NCBI RefSeq assembly: GCF_001421885.1
Contig: NZ_LMLH01000004.1
Location: 55,326-119,325 of the forward strand
DNA: 64,000 bases
DNA from: Pseudomonas sp. Leaf48
GTDB lineage: Bacteria; Pseudomonadota; Gammaproteobacteria; Pseudomonadales; Pseudomonadaceae
Direction of reading: 5' to 3'
A program made the position numbers and the translations under genes. Under the pieces are notes generated by a model, which was given only the letters and a program-made list of their open reading frames with translations, ran no database searches and was not told where the DNA came from. Each line of letters starts with the position of its first letter. The stretch's first letter is position 1. Shown in pieces: positions 7,830 to 16,769 of this stretch.

Positions 7830-9638
7830 TCAGCCTTCGATCTCGATCAGGATCTCGCCCGGGTTGACCCGGTCGCCCTTGGCCACATGGATGGCGGTGA
7901 CTTTGCCGGCGATGGCCGATTGAACTTCGGTTTCCATCTTCATCGCTTCGGTGATCAGCACGGCCTGGCCGGCTTTCACGGTGTCGCCTTCCTTGACCAG
8001 CACGTCGACGATGTTGCCCGGCATGGTGGTGCTGACGTGGCCCGGTGCAGTGGCTTGCTTGCGCTTACTGCTGCCACCGCCGACGAATTCGTTGAGTGGC
8101 TCGAACACCACTTCTTCCGGCATGCCATCGATGGACAGGTAGAAGTGACGCTTGCCTTCAGCCTTGACGCCTACACCAGTGATGTCGACGCGGTAAGTTT
8201 CACCGTGGACGTCGATGACGAACTCGGTCGGTACGCCTTCGCCGCCGGCCGAGGCCACGCCGCCTGCTTCCGGAATCGGCAGCAACACTTCAGGGGTCAG
8301 GGTGCCGGCAGCACGCTCTTCGAGGAACTTGCGACCGATGTCCGGGAACATGGCGTAGGTCAACACGTCTTCTTCAGACTTGGCCAGGGCACCGATGTCG
8401 GCGCGCAGCTTGGCCATTTCCGGCTTGAGCAGGTCCGCAGGACGCACGTCGATCACTTCTTCGCTGCCGATGGCCTGGCGGCGCAGTTGCTCGTTCACCG
8501 GGGCCGGGGCCTTGCCGTAGCCGCCCTGCAGGTAAAGCTTCACTTCGTTGGTGATGGTCTTGTAGCGCTCACCAGCCAGCACGTTGAAGAACGCCTGGGT
8601 GCCGACGATCTGCGAGGTCGGGGTTACCAGCGGCGGGAAGCCGAGGTCTTCACGAACCCGTGGAATTTCTGCCAGCACTTCGCTCATGCGATTGAGAGCA
8701 CCCTGCTCTTTCAACTGGTTGGCCAGGTTGGAAATCATCCCACCCGGTACCTGGTTGACTTGAACGCGGGTGTCGACTGCGGTGAACTCGCTTTCGAACT
8801 GGTGGTACTTCTTGCGCACGGCGTAGAAGTACAGGCCGATCTCTTGCAGCAGCTCCAGGTTCAGGCCGGTGTCGAACTCGGTGCCCTTGAGCGCAGCAAC
8901 CATCGACTCGGTGCCAGGGTGGCTGGTACCCGAGGCGAAGCTGGAGATCGCGGTGTCGATGTGATCGGCGCCGTTTTCGATGGCCTTGAGCTGGCACATG
9001 GTCGCCAGACCGGCGGTGTCATGGGAGTGAATGAACACTGGCAGCGACTGTTCGGCTTTCAACGCCCGAACCAGTTCGCCGGTGGCGTACGGGGTCAGCA
9101 GGCCTGCCATGTCCTTGATTGCCACCGAGTCGCAACCCATGGCTTCCATTTGCTTGGCTTGGGCCACGAACGCGTCGATGGTGTGCACCGGGCTGGTGGT
9201 GTAGGCAATGGTGCCCTGGGCGTGCTTGCCGGCGGCTTTCACCGCTTCGATGGCTACGCGCAGGTTACGCACGTCGTTCATGGCATCGAAGATGCGGAAC
9301 ACGTCGATGCCGTTGACGGCAGCCTTGGCGACGAAGGCCTTGACCACGTCGTCGCTGTAATGGCGATAGCCCAGCAGGTTCTGGCCGCGCAGGAGCATTT
9401 GCAGACGGGTGTTAGGCAGCGCTGCGCGCAGTTGGCGCAGACGCTCCCACGGATCTTCTTTCAGGAAACGTACGCAGGCGTCGAACGTCGCGCCGCCCCA
9501 GCATTCCAGCGACCAGTAGCCGACTTTGTCGAGCTTGTCGCAGATAGGCAGCATGTCTTCGGTGCGCATGCGGGTGGCGAGCAGCGATTGGTGGGCGTCG
9601 CGCAGGATAGTGTCGGTTACGTAGATTTTTTTGCTCAT
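7830..9638 (-). CDS. pycB: Pyruvate carboxylase subunit B / oxaloacetate decarboxylase alpha-like (carboxyltransferase + biotin carrier)
   Basis: A 602-residue partner of the biotin carboxylase encoded just upstream; together they make oxaloacetate from pyruvate and bicarbonate. The N-terminal carboxyltransferase barrel starts with VTDTILRDAHQSLLATRM and contains the metal-site stretch FIHSHDTAG. A middle PYC/OADA domain follows, then a Ser/Lys-rich hinge (GGGSSKRKQA) and a C-terminal biotinyl domain with EAMKMETE (biotin on Lys567). The start at 9638 is preferred over a GTG at 9653 because GAGGAA lies well placed before it. It begins 12 bases after the pycA stop, so the two are co-transcribed. 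No membrane subunits of a Na+ pump are nearby, which favours the carboxylase over decarboxylase reading. Confidence 0.93.
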   Translation of the reverse strand: MSKKIYVTDTILRDAHQSLLATRMRTEDMLPICDKLDKVGYWSLECWGGATFDACVRFLKEDPWERLRQLRAALPNTRLQMLLRGQNLLGYRHYSDDVVKAFVAKAAVNGIDVFRIFDAMNDVRNLRVAIEAVKAAGKHAQGTIAYTTSPVHTIDAFVAQAKQMEAMGCDSVAIKDMAGLLTPYATGELVRALKAEQSLPVFIHSHDTAGLATMCQLKAIENGADHIDTAISSFASGTSHPGTESMVAALKGTEFDTGLNLELLQEIGLYFYAVRKKYHQFESEFTAVDTRVQVNQVPGGMISNLANQLKEQGALNRMSEVLAEIPRVREDLGFPPLVTPTSQIVGTQAFFNVLAGERYKTITNEVKLYLQGGYGKAPAPVNEQLRRQAIGSEEVIDVRPADLLKPEMAKLRADIGALAKSEEDVLTYAMFPDIGRKFLEERAAGTLTPEVLLPIPEAGGVASAGGEGVPTEFVIDVHGETYRVDITGVGVKAEGKRHFYLSIDGMPEEVVFEPLNEFVGGGSSKRKQATAPGHVSTTMPGNIVDVLVKEGDTVKAGQAVLITEAMKMETEVQSAIAGKVTAIHVAKGDRVNPGEILIEIEG

Positions 9639-9649
9639 TGTTATATTCC

Positions 9650-11065
9650 TCACAGGCCTGCGTGGGCGGCGATGGCGGCGGCGATGGCCAGGGCCAGCTC
9701 TTCGGGTTTGCGCTTGATCGAGTAGTTGGTCAGTTCAGGGTGGCTTTCTACGAAGCTGGTGTTGAACTGGCCACTACGGAATTCCGGGTTACGCAGGATT
9801 TCCTGGTAGTACGCGGCGGTGGTCTTGACCCCTTGCAGACGCATGTCGTCCAGGGCACGCAAGCCACGGTCCATCGCCTCTTCCCAGGTCAACGCCCACA
9901 CCACCAGCTTCAGGCACATGGAATCGTAGAACGGCGGAATGGTGTAGCCGGTGTAGATCGCTGTATCGGTACGCACGCCAGGGCCGCCGGGGGCGTAGTA
10001 GCGAGTGATCTTGCCGAAGCTCGGCAGGAAGTTGTTTTTCGGGTCTTCGGCGTTGATCCGGAACTGCAGGGCAAAACCACGGTGGTGGATGTCTTCCTGC
10101 TTCACCGAGAGTGGCAGGCCGGAGGCGATGCGAATCTGCTCACGGACAATGTCGATACCGGTGATTTCTTCGGTGATGGTGTGTTCCACCTGCACCCGGG
10201 TGTTCATTTCCATGAAGTACACTTCGCCTTCGGCGAGCAGGAACTCCACGGTGCCGGCGTTCTCGTAGCCCACGGCCTTGGCCGCACGCACCGACAGGTC
10301 GCCGATGTAGGCGCGCTGTTCCGGGGTCAGCTGCGGGCTCGGGGCGATTTCGATCAGCTTCTGGTTACGGCGCTGGATCGAGCAGTCACGCTCGAACAGG
10401 TGCACCACGTTGCCAAAGCTGTCACCGAGAATCTGTGCTTCGATATGCTTGGGATTGACGATGCACTTTTCCAGGAACACTTCCGCCGAACCGAAGGCCT
10501 TGGTGGCCTCGGAAATCACTCGAGGGAAAGCCTGTTCCAGCTCTTCGCGACTGTTGCAGCGACGAATGCCGCGACCGCCACCACCGGAGGTGGCCTTGAG
10601 CATCACCGGGTAACCGATGCGATCGCCTTCGGTCAGGGCTTCTTCAATGCCGGAGACATTGCCTTCGGTGCCTGGGGTTACCGGCACACCGGCCTTGATC
10701 ATGCTGCGACGGGCTTCAGTCTTGTCGCCCATGCGGCGAATGACCTCGGCCGACGGCCCAATGAACTTGATCCCCCGTTCGGCGCAGATCTCCGCCAGTT
10801 CGGCGTTTTCCGAAAGGAAGCCATAGCCGGGGTGCAGTGCGTCGCAACCGGTTTCCACAGCCAGGTTCACCAGCTTGCGCGGGTTCAGGTAGCCTGCCAA
10901 AGGCTCGGCACCAATGCTGTGGGCCTCATCCGCACGTTTAACGTGCAGGGCGTGACGGTCGGCGTCGGAATAGATCGCGACCGAGCGAATGCCCATTTCG
11001 GCACAGGCACGTACGATTCGTACGGCAATCTCACCACGGTTGGCGATCAGGATCTTTGTTATCAC
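9650..11065 (-). CDS. pycA: Pyruvate carboxylase subunit A (biotin carboxylase, ATP-grasp)
   Basis: Carboxylates the biotin of PycB using ATP and bicarbonate, for anaplerotic oxaloacetate. With the GTG start at 11065 the protein has 471 residues and begins VITKILIANRGEIAVRIVRA, the standard biotin-carboxylase N-terminus. The ATP-grasp glycine loop SGGGGRGIRRC and the metal-site stretch YFMEMNTRVQVEHTITEEI are intact. It resembles AccC, but its coupling to a carboxyltransferase-biotin gene and a LysR gene shows the two-subunit pyruvate carboxylase type. An upstream in-frame start at 11137 would add 24 residues not seen in the family. The divergent regulator gene and a large palindrome in the gap suggest direct control. 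Confidence 0.93.
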   Translation of the reverse strand: MITKILIANRGEIAVRIVRACAEMGIRSVAIYSDADRHALHVKRADEAHSIGAEPLAGYLNPRKLVNLAVETGCDALHPGYGFLSENAELAEICAERGIKFIGPSAEVIRRMGDKTEARRSMIKAGVPVTPGTEGNVSGIEEALTEGDRIGYPVMLKATSGGGGRGIRRCNSREELEQAFPRVISEATKAFGSAEVFLEKCIVNPKHIEAQILGDSFGNVVHLFERDCSIQRRNQKLIEIAPSPQLTPEQRAYIGDLSVRAAKAVGYENAGTVEFLLAEGEVYFMEMNTRVQVEHTITEEITGIDIVREQIRIASGLPLSVKQEDIHHRGFALQFRINAEDPKNNFLPSFGKITRYYAPGGPGVRTDTAIYTGYTIPPFYDSMCLKLVVWALTWEEAMDRGLRALDDMRLQGVKTTAAYYQEILRNPEFRSGQFNTSFVESHPELTNYSIKRKPEELALAIAAAIAAHAGL

Positions 11066-11194
11066 TTGGAGTTTCCCTTGAGCCGGTGGTACCCACGACC
11101 TGCTAGACCCAGGTCGACGCGTGACCAAATGTTTCAATTTAGTCGCTGCGCCACACTAGCGCTCACAAGGGATTAACAAAAATGAATAAAAATT

Positions 11195-11228
11195 GGGTCA
11201 TGCATAAGTAAAGACTTATAGTTGACCC
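11195..11228. promoter_or_regulatory. Candidate PycR operator, 34-bp symmetric site
   Basis: Two nested inverted repeats share one centre: GGGTCA (11195-11200) with TGACCC (11223-11228), and ATAAGT (11204-11209) with ACTTAT (11214-11219). It sits 29 bases before the regulator start and about 130 bases before pycA, as expected for a LysR-type recognition site (the pattern also contains T-N11-A). Confidence 0.65.
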
Positions 11229-11256
11229 ATCAGCCAGTGTCGGGAGTGATCGAATA

Positions 11257-12219
11257 ATGCGTAAGTCATTGATGCGTATGACTTTACGGCAACTTCAGAT
11301 TTTCAACGAAGTCTGCGATTTGCGTTCCTACAGTCGGGCAGCCGACGAAATGTCACTCACACAACCCGCTGTCAGCCTGCAGATTCGTCAACTTGAGGAG
11401 CTGGTTGGGCAACCTTTGTTCGATTACGTGGGCAAAAAACTCTACATGACCGAAGCGGCTGAAGCGTTACAGCGGGCCAGTCGTGACATTTTCGGGCGCC
11501 TGGAAAACCTCGATATGCAGCTATCGGACATGCAGGGCTCGCTGCAGGGGCAGTTGAAACTGGCCGTGGAGTCGAGCGCCAAGTACTTCGTGCCACACCT
11601 GTTTGCCGCGTTCAAACGCCAGCATCCGGAAGTTAACCTGCAACTGACGGTGGTCAATCGCGGGCAGGTGATCCGGCGCCTATCGGACAACCGCGATGAC
11701 CTGGTGATCATGTCCATGGTGCCGCAGGACATGGGGCTGGAATTCCTGCCGTTTCTGAATAATCCGATTGTCGCCGTTGCGCCACCGGATCACCCGTTGT
11801 GCCATGCGGGCCCCTTGCGCCTGCAGGATCTGGAGCCTTACACGCTGCTGTTACGCGAACACGGCTCCGGGACGCGCATGGCCTGCGAAGAGTATTTCAA
11901 AGAAAAGCGCGTGCACTTCAATCAGACCCAGGAAGTCTCGTCTGCCGAAGCTCAACGCGAGTGTGTACTGGCGGGTCTGGGCGTTGCGCTGTTGACGCGT
12001 CACGCCCTGAACCTTGAGTTGGCAACTGGTGGGCTGATCGAACTACCGATTGAAGAGCTGCCGTTGTATCGCAGCTGGTGCCTGGTGCAGGCCAAGGCGA
12101 AACGCCTGTCACCGGTGGCTCACGCATTCCTTGCGTTCATCCGTAGCGAACGTATTCAGATCAGCGCGCTGGTAGAGCGTTTCGACGGGAAGTCACGGGG
12201 GTTGCCTGCCAGAAATTGA
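11257..12219 (+). CDS. pycR: LysR-type regulator of pyruvate carboxylase
   Basis: A 320-residue LysR protein divergent from pycA-pycB. The N-terminal helix-turn-helix is typical (MTLRQLQIFNEVCDLRSYSR, AADEMSLTQPAVSLQIRQLE), and a periplasmic-binding-like effector domain follows from about residue 95. In P. aeruginosa the gene in this position, PycR, activates the carboxylase genes and affects virulence; I assign the name by position and likeness. The ATG at 11257 is used; internal ATGs at 11272 and 11278 are possible. The last 59 bases overlap a convergent small gene. Confidence 0.88.
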   Translation: MRKSLMRMTLRQLQIFNEVCDLRSYSRAADEMSLTQPAVSLQIRQLEELVGQPLFDYVGKKLYMTEAAEALQRASRDIFGRLENLDMQLSDMQGSLQGQLKLAVESSAKYFVPHLFAAFKRQHPEVNLQLTVVNRGQVIRRLSDNRDDLVIMSMVPQDMGLEFLPFLNNPIVAVAPPDHPLCHAGPLRLQDLEPYTLLLREHGSGTRMACEEYFKEKRVHFNQTQEVSSAEAQRECVLAGLGVALLTRHALNLELATGGLIELPIEELPLYRSWCLVQAKAKRLSPVAHAFLAFIRSERIQISALVERFDGKSRGLPARN

Positions 12220-12373
12220 GCTCCAGACCTTCGGGAAATTCACCGATTTCGGCCAGAAGCTGCCGGCGTTCGCAGCGATCTTCGATAGCGCGGCGAAACT
12301 CCATGCGGCGCTGATCTTCTTGCTGGCGGCGGGTTTTGACTGCGCTGTTGCGTTCTTCGTAAGGCAGGGCCAT
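12161..12373 (-). CDS. Small charged protein of unknown function
   Basis: A 70-residue protein, rich in Arg, Glu and Gln (SAVKTRRQQEDQRRMEFRRA, EDRCERRQ), with no signal peptide or membrane segment. It looks helical. I think it is real because GGGAG lies 7 bases before the ATG and the composition is not that of a random frame. Similar short proteins recur in pseudomonads to my memory, but I do not know a function. Its 3' end overlaps the end of pycR on the other strand by 59 bases. Confidence 0.6.
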   Translation of the reverse strand: MALPYEERNSAVKTRRQQEDQRRMEFRRAIEDRCERRQLLAEIGEFPEGLELNFWQATPVTSRRNALPAR

Positions 12374-12473
12374 TTCGAGTCTCCCAAGACGAGTACGGGA
12401 GTTTCAAGATAGGCGCGGGGGATGACGGTTTGGCGGCTCGATGGTTACAAAGCGATGAACAATTGTTGGGTGC

Positions 12474-12520
12474 CCTGTGGCGAGGGGGCTTGTCGGAACG
12501 CCGAGCCCCCTCGCCACAGG
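12474..12520. repeat. REP doublet (short REPIN)
   Basis: Arms CCTGTGGCGAGGGGGCT and its exact reverse complement AGCCCCCTCGCCACAGG flank 13 bases. It lies just past the stop of the RpiR gene and may terminate it. It is the same REP family as the pair at 19019-19117. Confidence 0.85.
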
Positions 12521-13387
12521 TCAGTCGTCCAGCGCCTTCACCGACTTGGGCGACAACCGCAAGCTGCGCAGGCTGCGCTTGACGCTCTTGAGGTGATTGA
12601 CCAGGCTCGGCCCACGGGCCATGGCCACACCCATTGCCAACACGTCGATCACCACCAGGTGGGCGATACGCGAAGTCAGCGGTGTATAAATTTCAGTGTC
12701 TTCATGCACATCGATTGCCAGGTTAACCGTCGACAGTTCGGCCAATGGTGTCTGGCTTGGGCACAGGGTGATCAATGAGGCGCCGCTCTCACGCACCAGG
12801 TTGGCCGTGATCAACAGGTCCTTGGAACGCCCGGACTGGGAAATGCAGATTGCCACATCGCTCGGTTTCAACGTCACCGCCGACATCGCCTGCATGTGCG
12901 GGTCGGAATACGCCGCCGCAGTCAGCAGCAGACGGAAAAACTTGTGCTGGGCGTCCGCCGCGACGGCACCCGAGGCGCCGAAACCGTAGAACTCGACACG
13001 CTGGGCCTGGGACATCAGCGTCACAGCCCTCTGCAATTCCACCGGATCGAGCTTCTCGCGAACCTCCATCAGCGTATGCAAAGTAGTGTCGAAGATTTTC
13101 AGGCTGTAGTCAGCGACCGAATCGTCTTCATGGATTGCGAACTGCCCGAAGCTCGCACCCGCTGCCAGGCTCTGGGCCAGTTTCAGCTTCAAGTCCTGGA
13201 ACCCGGAACAACCAATGGCACGGCAGAAACGCACGATGGTCGGCTCACTGATACCCACGCTGTGGGCCAGGTCGGCCATGGAGCTGTGCATCACGGCCGC
13301 AGGATCGAGCAGCACATGGTCGGCGACCTTGAGCTCCGACTTGCGTAACAGGTGTCGAGACTGGGCGATGTGTTGCAGCAGATTCAA
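12521..13387 (-). CDS. MurR/RpiR-family transcriptional regulator, HexR-like
   Basis: A 288-residue regulator with an N-terminal RpiR helix-turn-helix (MADLAHSVGISEPTIVRFCR, AIGCSGFQDLKLKLAQSLA) and a C-terminal SIS sugar-phosphate domain (FYGFGASGAVAADAQHKFFR, ISQSGRSKDLL). HexR of pseudomonads controls glucose, Entner-Doudoroff and zwf genes in response to KDPG. This protein is related, but I believe it is the second HexR-like paralogue that in other species sits beside a second zwf gene; no zwf is here. The start is TTG at 13387. A HexR-like palindrome lies 48 bases upstream, so autoregulation is likely. Confidence 0.85.
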   Translation of the reverse strand: MNLLQHIAQSRHLLRKSELKVADHVLLDPAAVMHSSMADLAHSVGISEPTIVRFCRAIGCSGFQDLKLKLAQSLAAGASFGQFAIHEDDSVADYSLKIFDTTLHTLMEVREKLDPVELQRAVTLMSQAQRVEFYGFGASGAVAADAQHKFFRLLLTAAAYSDPHMQAMSAVTLKPSDVAICISQSGRSKDLLITANLVRESGASLITLCPSQTPLAELSTVNLAIDVHEDTEIYTPLTSRIAHLVVIDVLAMGVAMARGPSLVNHLKSVKRSLRSLRLSPKSVKALDD

Positions 13388-13434
13388 AGGGCTGGACTCT
13401 TTGTGGTGGGCAGGCGCCGGGGATGTAGCATGCT

Positions 13435-13449
13435 TGTAGTTATACTACA
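13435..13449. promoter_or_regulatory. HexR-like operator
   Basis: TGTAGTTATACTACA is a perfect palindrome about a TAT centre. It matches the gammaproteobacterial HexR pattern TGTARTWWWAYTACA as I remember it. It lies in the 232-base gap upstream of the RpiR/HexR-like gene. Confidence 0.7.
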
Positions 13450-13619
13450 TGAATCGGCTTTTTGCCTGCTCAATGCGTAACCAGATCCCTCGATTACAGG
13501 TGCGTGCGTCTCATGTAGCGCTAAAAACGCATTATCCGCGCATGAGTTCAACGCCAGCCCATTCAGATCAGGCGTGGTGCTGTGGCTCCCGCTCGGCTGT
13601 CACCGCGTCTGGCGCAAGA

Positions 13620-16511
13620 TCAGTTTCGACCTGCGCCCTCATTCACCTGGTGTTGATCCTTAAGCAGCTGCGCCAAACCTTGCGCCTCGATCGGCCGGCT
13701 GATCAGGTAGCCCTGCACTTCGTCACAGCGTTCACCGCGCAGGATTTCAAGCTGCTCCTGCCGCTCCACCCCTTCAGCCACGACCTTCAACGACAGACCA
13801 TGGGCCATGGCAATGATCGCCCGGGTGATGGCCGCATCCTCCGTGCCCTCCCCCAGCCCGCGGATAAACGCCTGATCGATCTTCACGTAGTCCACTGGAA
13901 TACGCTTGAGGTAACTCAAGGATGAGTAACCAGTGCCGAAATCGTCAATCGCCAGCTGCACTCCAAGATCACGCAATTGCTGGAAGGTCGCGATGATATG
14001 CTCGACGCTGTCCAGCAACTGGCTTTCGGTCAACTCCAGCTCCAGCAGGTGCGGCGCCAACCCGGTTTCCTCCAGAACCTGACGCACCAGGCTGACCAGC
14101 TTGCCCTGACGCAATTGATGGACTGACAGATTGACCGAAACCCGAATCGGCTCCAGGCCCTGGCGTTGCCATTCACAGGCTTGCCAGCAGGCCTGGCGCA
14201 GCACGAACTCACCGATCGGGCCGATCAACCCGGTTTCCTCGGCCAAGCCGATAAAGTCCCCCGGTGGCACCTGCCCCATGGTCGGGTGATCCCAGCGCAC
14301 CAAGGCTTCGGCAGCATTCAGCCGACCGGTGGCCAGACATAACTTCGGTTGGTAGAACACCTTGAGCTGCTTTTCTTCGACGGCTTTGCGCAGGTGGTTT
14401 TCCAGCTGTAACCGCTCCAGCGTGCTGGCTTGCAGGCTGTCGGTATAAAACTGGAAATTATTGCCGCCCAAGTGTTTGGCGTGCTGCATGGCCATGTTCG
14501 ACTGACTGACCAATGCGGAAATTTCCCGGGCGTTGTCCGGCAACAGGCTGATGCCCATCGACACGCTGATCACCAGCTCATGCCCGTCGACCGTCACCGG
14601 CACGCGCAACTTGGCTGCCAATCGGGTCGCCACCCGCGCCAGACTGGACAGGTTGCCGTAGGCGTTGAACAACACCGCAAACTCGTCGCCGGAAAGACGA
14701 GCGATGGTGTCCGCCTCCGGCAGCGCGTTCACCAACCGCCGGGCCATTTTCTGCAATAACCGGTCGGCGATATCGTGGCCGAGGCTGTCGTTGAGCAGTT
14801 TGAAACGATCCAGATTGATGTGCAGCAGCGCCAGGCTGCGATAACCACCCTGGCGCACGCGCTGGTGTGCTTCGTTCAGGCGCTCGCGAAACAGGGAGCG
14901 ATTGGCCAGGCCGGTCAGTTCGTCGTAATGGGTCAGATAACGCATGCGCTCTTCGGATTCGCGTCGCGCCGACAGATCGGCGAAGAAGCCGACAACGTGG
15001 CTGACATTTCCCCGGGAATCACGCACAGCACTCAGGTGCAACCATTGCGGATACATCTCGCCATTCTTGCGGGTTTCCACCAGTTCGCCTTGCCAGCTGC
15101 CATGTTGCTCCAACGTTTGATGAATCGCTGCGTAGTGCCGGCGGGCATCCCGGCTGCAAGGCAACTCGGCCACATTACGCCCGAGCAGTTCCCCGATGTC
15201 ATAGCCGGTCACGCGACAGAAAGCCTGGTTGACTGCTATCAATGCGTAATCCGGGTCGAAAATGACTATGCCTTCGCTGGCCGCCTCGAATACCGTCGCC
15301 GCCAGTTGCTGCTGCTCTTCCAGCGCCTTGCCGACGCTGATGTCTCGACGGGTGCCGACCATGCGGGTCACCCGGCCATTCTTGCTGCGTTCGACGGCCC
15401 GGCCGCGGTCCTCGATCCACACCCAGCGGCCATCGCGATGACGCACGCGGTATTCGACCTGGTAGTCCTCGGTGCGCCCTTTCAAATGATCGATCATTGC
15501 CCGGCGTAGCACCGGTACATCTTCGGGGTGCAGGCGGGGCTTGAGATGGCGCAGCATCGCTGTCACATACTCAGGTTCCAGGCCAAATAATTCCTGGATG
15601 TGGCTGTGATGCACTTCATCGGTCTGCAGGTTCCAGTCCCACAGCCCCAGCTCGCTGGCTTTGAGCGCCAGCGCCAGACGCGCCTCGCTCTTGCTCAGGG
15701 CCTGGTTGGCGGCATCCAGTTCCAGGCTGCGCTGGGCAACGCGGCTTTCCAGTTCGATCTGAATCTGCCGCAGTTCGTCTTCGGCGCGACGGCGCTGGTC
15801 AATCTCACTGGCGAGTTTGTTGTTGAGTTGCTCACTGCTGCTTTGGGCCTGCTGCAGATGCTCGATCAGCGCCTGATTCTGAAAGCGCCGCAACAGGCCG
15901 CGATCGATCAAGCGATTGACCTGCCAGGCAACCACACTCAACGCGCCCAGCAGGATCAGGCCGAACCACCCCCAACCCTGCTGTTGTTCGTCCGCCAACC
16001 AAAACATATAGGCAATGGCGGGCAGCAGGCAGGGCAAGGTAAAAGACAGGAAGGCCGGCAGGCTGACCGCGTAGGCAACACTGGCCGAAAGTGCAGCGGC
16101 ACCGATCAGACCGAACACCCAGGCTTGCTGAATGAAATTGTCAGCGGGCGCCAGGGCAATACCCGCGCCGGCCAAAGTCAGCCCGGTAAGCCCCGAGCCC
16201 AGCAGAAACATGCGGCCCCAGACCGGATGGGCCTGACGATCAGGAATCGCCGAATCAAAGGCGGCGACCTGAATCACTCGCAATGCCACCAGTGATAACA
16301 ACCAGATCAGCCAGACACTCACCAGGAAGTGGCGCTGTGGACTCCAGAGCAATCCGGCACACACCAGGCCATTGATCAGCATGAACAACGTGGGTAGCAA
16401 AGAACCTTGATACAGCAGGCGCGTGCGCTCGACCGCCATTTCCATGGCGTACAGTTTGCGGATAACCCGGGGCTCCACAGTAGGGCCCGACAGGTCAGAG
16501 CTGAGGGTCAT
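13620..16511 (-). CDS. Membrane-bound PAS-GGDEF-EAL protein (c-di-GMP turnover)
   Basis: A 963-residue signalling protein. An N-terminal region of about six hydrophobic segments (residues 30-190) is followed by a coiled coil, two PAS/PAC domains (FGLEPEYVTAML and VIFDPDYALIAVNQAFCRVT areas), a GGDEF domain whose signature reads SGDEF, and an EAL domain with EALVRWDHP, NLSVHQL and DDFGTGYSSLSYLKRI. The EAL residues look complete, so phosphodiesterase activity is likely; SGDEF variants can still be cyclases, so the net direction is open. The start at 16511 is a choice (no strong ribosome site); 16544 is the alternative. It is back to back with uvrD, a neighbourhood also found in P. aeruginosa. 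Confidence 0.88.
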   Translation of the reverse strand: MTLSSDLSGPTVEPRVIRKLYAMEMAVERTRLLYQGSLLPTLFMLINGLVCAGLLWSPQRHFLVSVWLIWLLSLVALRVIQVAAFDSAIPDRQAHPVWGRMFLLGSGLTGLTLAGAGIALAPADNFIQQAWVFGLIGAAALSASVAYAVSLPAFLSFTLPCLLPAIAYMFWLADEQQQGWGWFGLILLGALSVVAWQVNRLIDRGLLRRFQNQALIEHLQQAQSSSEQLNNKLASEIDQRRRAEDELRQIQIELESRVAQRSLELDAANQALSKSEARLALALKASELGLWDWNLQTDEVHHSHIQELFGLEPEYVTAMLRHLKPRLHPEDVPVLRRAMIDHLKGRTEDYQVEYRVRHRDGRWVWIEDRGRAVERSKNGRVTRMVGTRRDISVGKALEEQQQLAATVFEAASEGIVIFDPDYALIAVNQAFCRVTGYDIGELLGRNVAELPCSRDARRHYAAIHQTLEQHGSWQGELVETRKNGEMYPQWLHLSAVRDSRGNVSHVVGFFADLSARRESEERMRYLTHYDELTGLANRSLFRERLNEAHQRVRQGGYRSLALLHINLDRFKLLNDSLGHDIADRLLQKMARRLVNALPEADTIARLSGDEFAVLFNAYGNLSSLARVATRLAAKLRVPVTVDGHELVISVSMGISLLPDNAREISALVSQSNMAMQHAKHLGGNNFQFYTDSLQASTLERLQLENHLRKAVEEKQLKVFYQPKLCLATGRLNAAEALVRWDHPTMGQVPPGDFIGLAEETGLIGPIGEFVLRQACWQACEWQRQGLEPIRVSVNLSVHQLRQGKLVSLVRQVLEETGLAPHLLELELTESQLLDSVEHIIATFQQLRDLGVQLAIDDFGTGYSSLSYLKRIPVDYVKIDQAFIRGLGEGTEDAAITRAIIAMAHGLSLKVVAEGVERQEQLEILRGERCDEVQGYLISRPIEAQGLAQLLKDQHQVNEGAGRN

Positions 16512-16769
16512 AGGCGATGTTCTTGTTCTTATATTAATGAGCATGAGCCCGAAACGTCGACGGAGCATACACAAGCAAGCCCGTGGACCAAACTGCTACT
16601 GATCAAATATTCGCCAAAACTTTTGGCCGCCGATGCCGGCCTGAAAACAGCACGAGCACGCCCGGCAACGCCTGCAGGCGATGACCGACCGGTCGTCATT
16701 CACCTGACATTCATCGATTAAAGCAAAGCGGTGTTTGCCCGGTGTGACGCCGCCCCCTAGAATGCCCCG

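Noticed and set aside
7830..9638. Na+-pumping oxaloacetate decarboxylase alpha subunit
   Set aside because: The domain layout is the same, but no beta or gamma membrane subunit genes are present and the biotin carboxylase gene is adjacent, which fits pyruvate carboxylase.
7887..11176. Two long + strand frames (612 and 512 codons)
   Set aside because: They are antisense to pycB and pycA, which are unmistakable on the minus strand.
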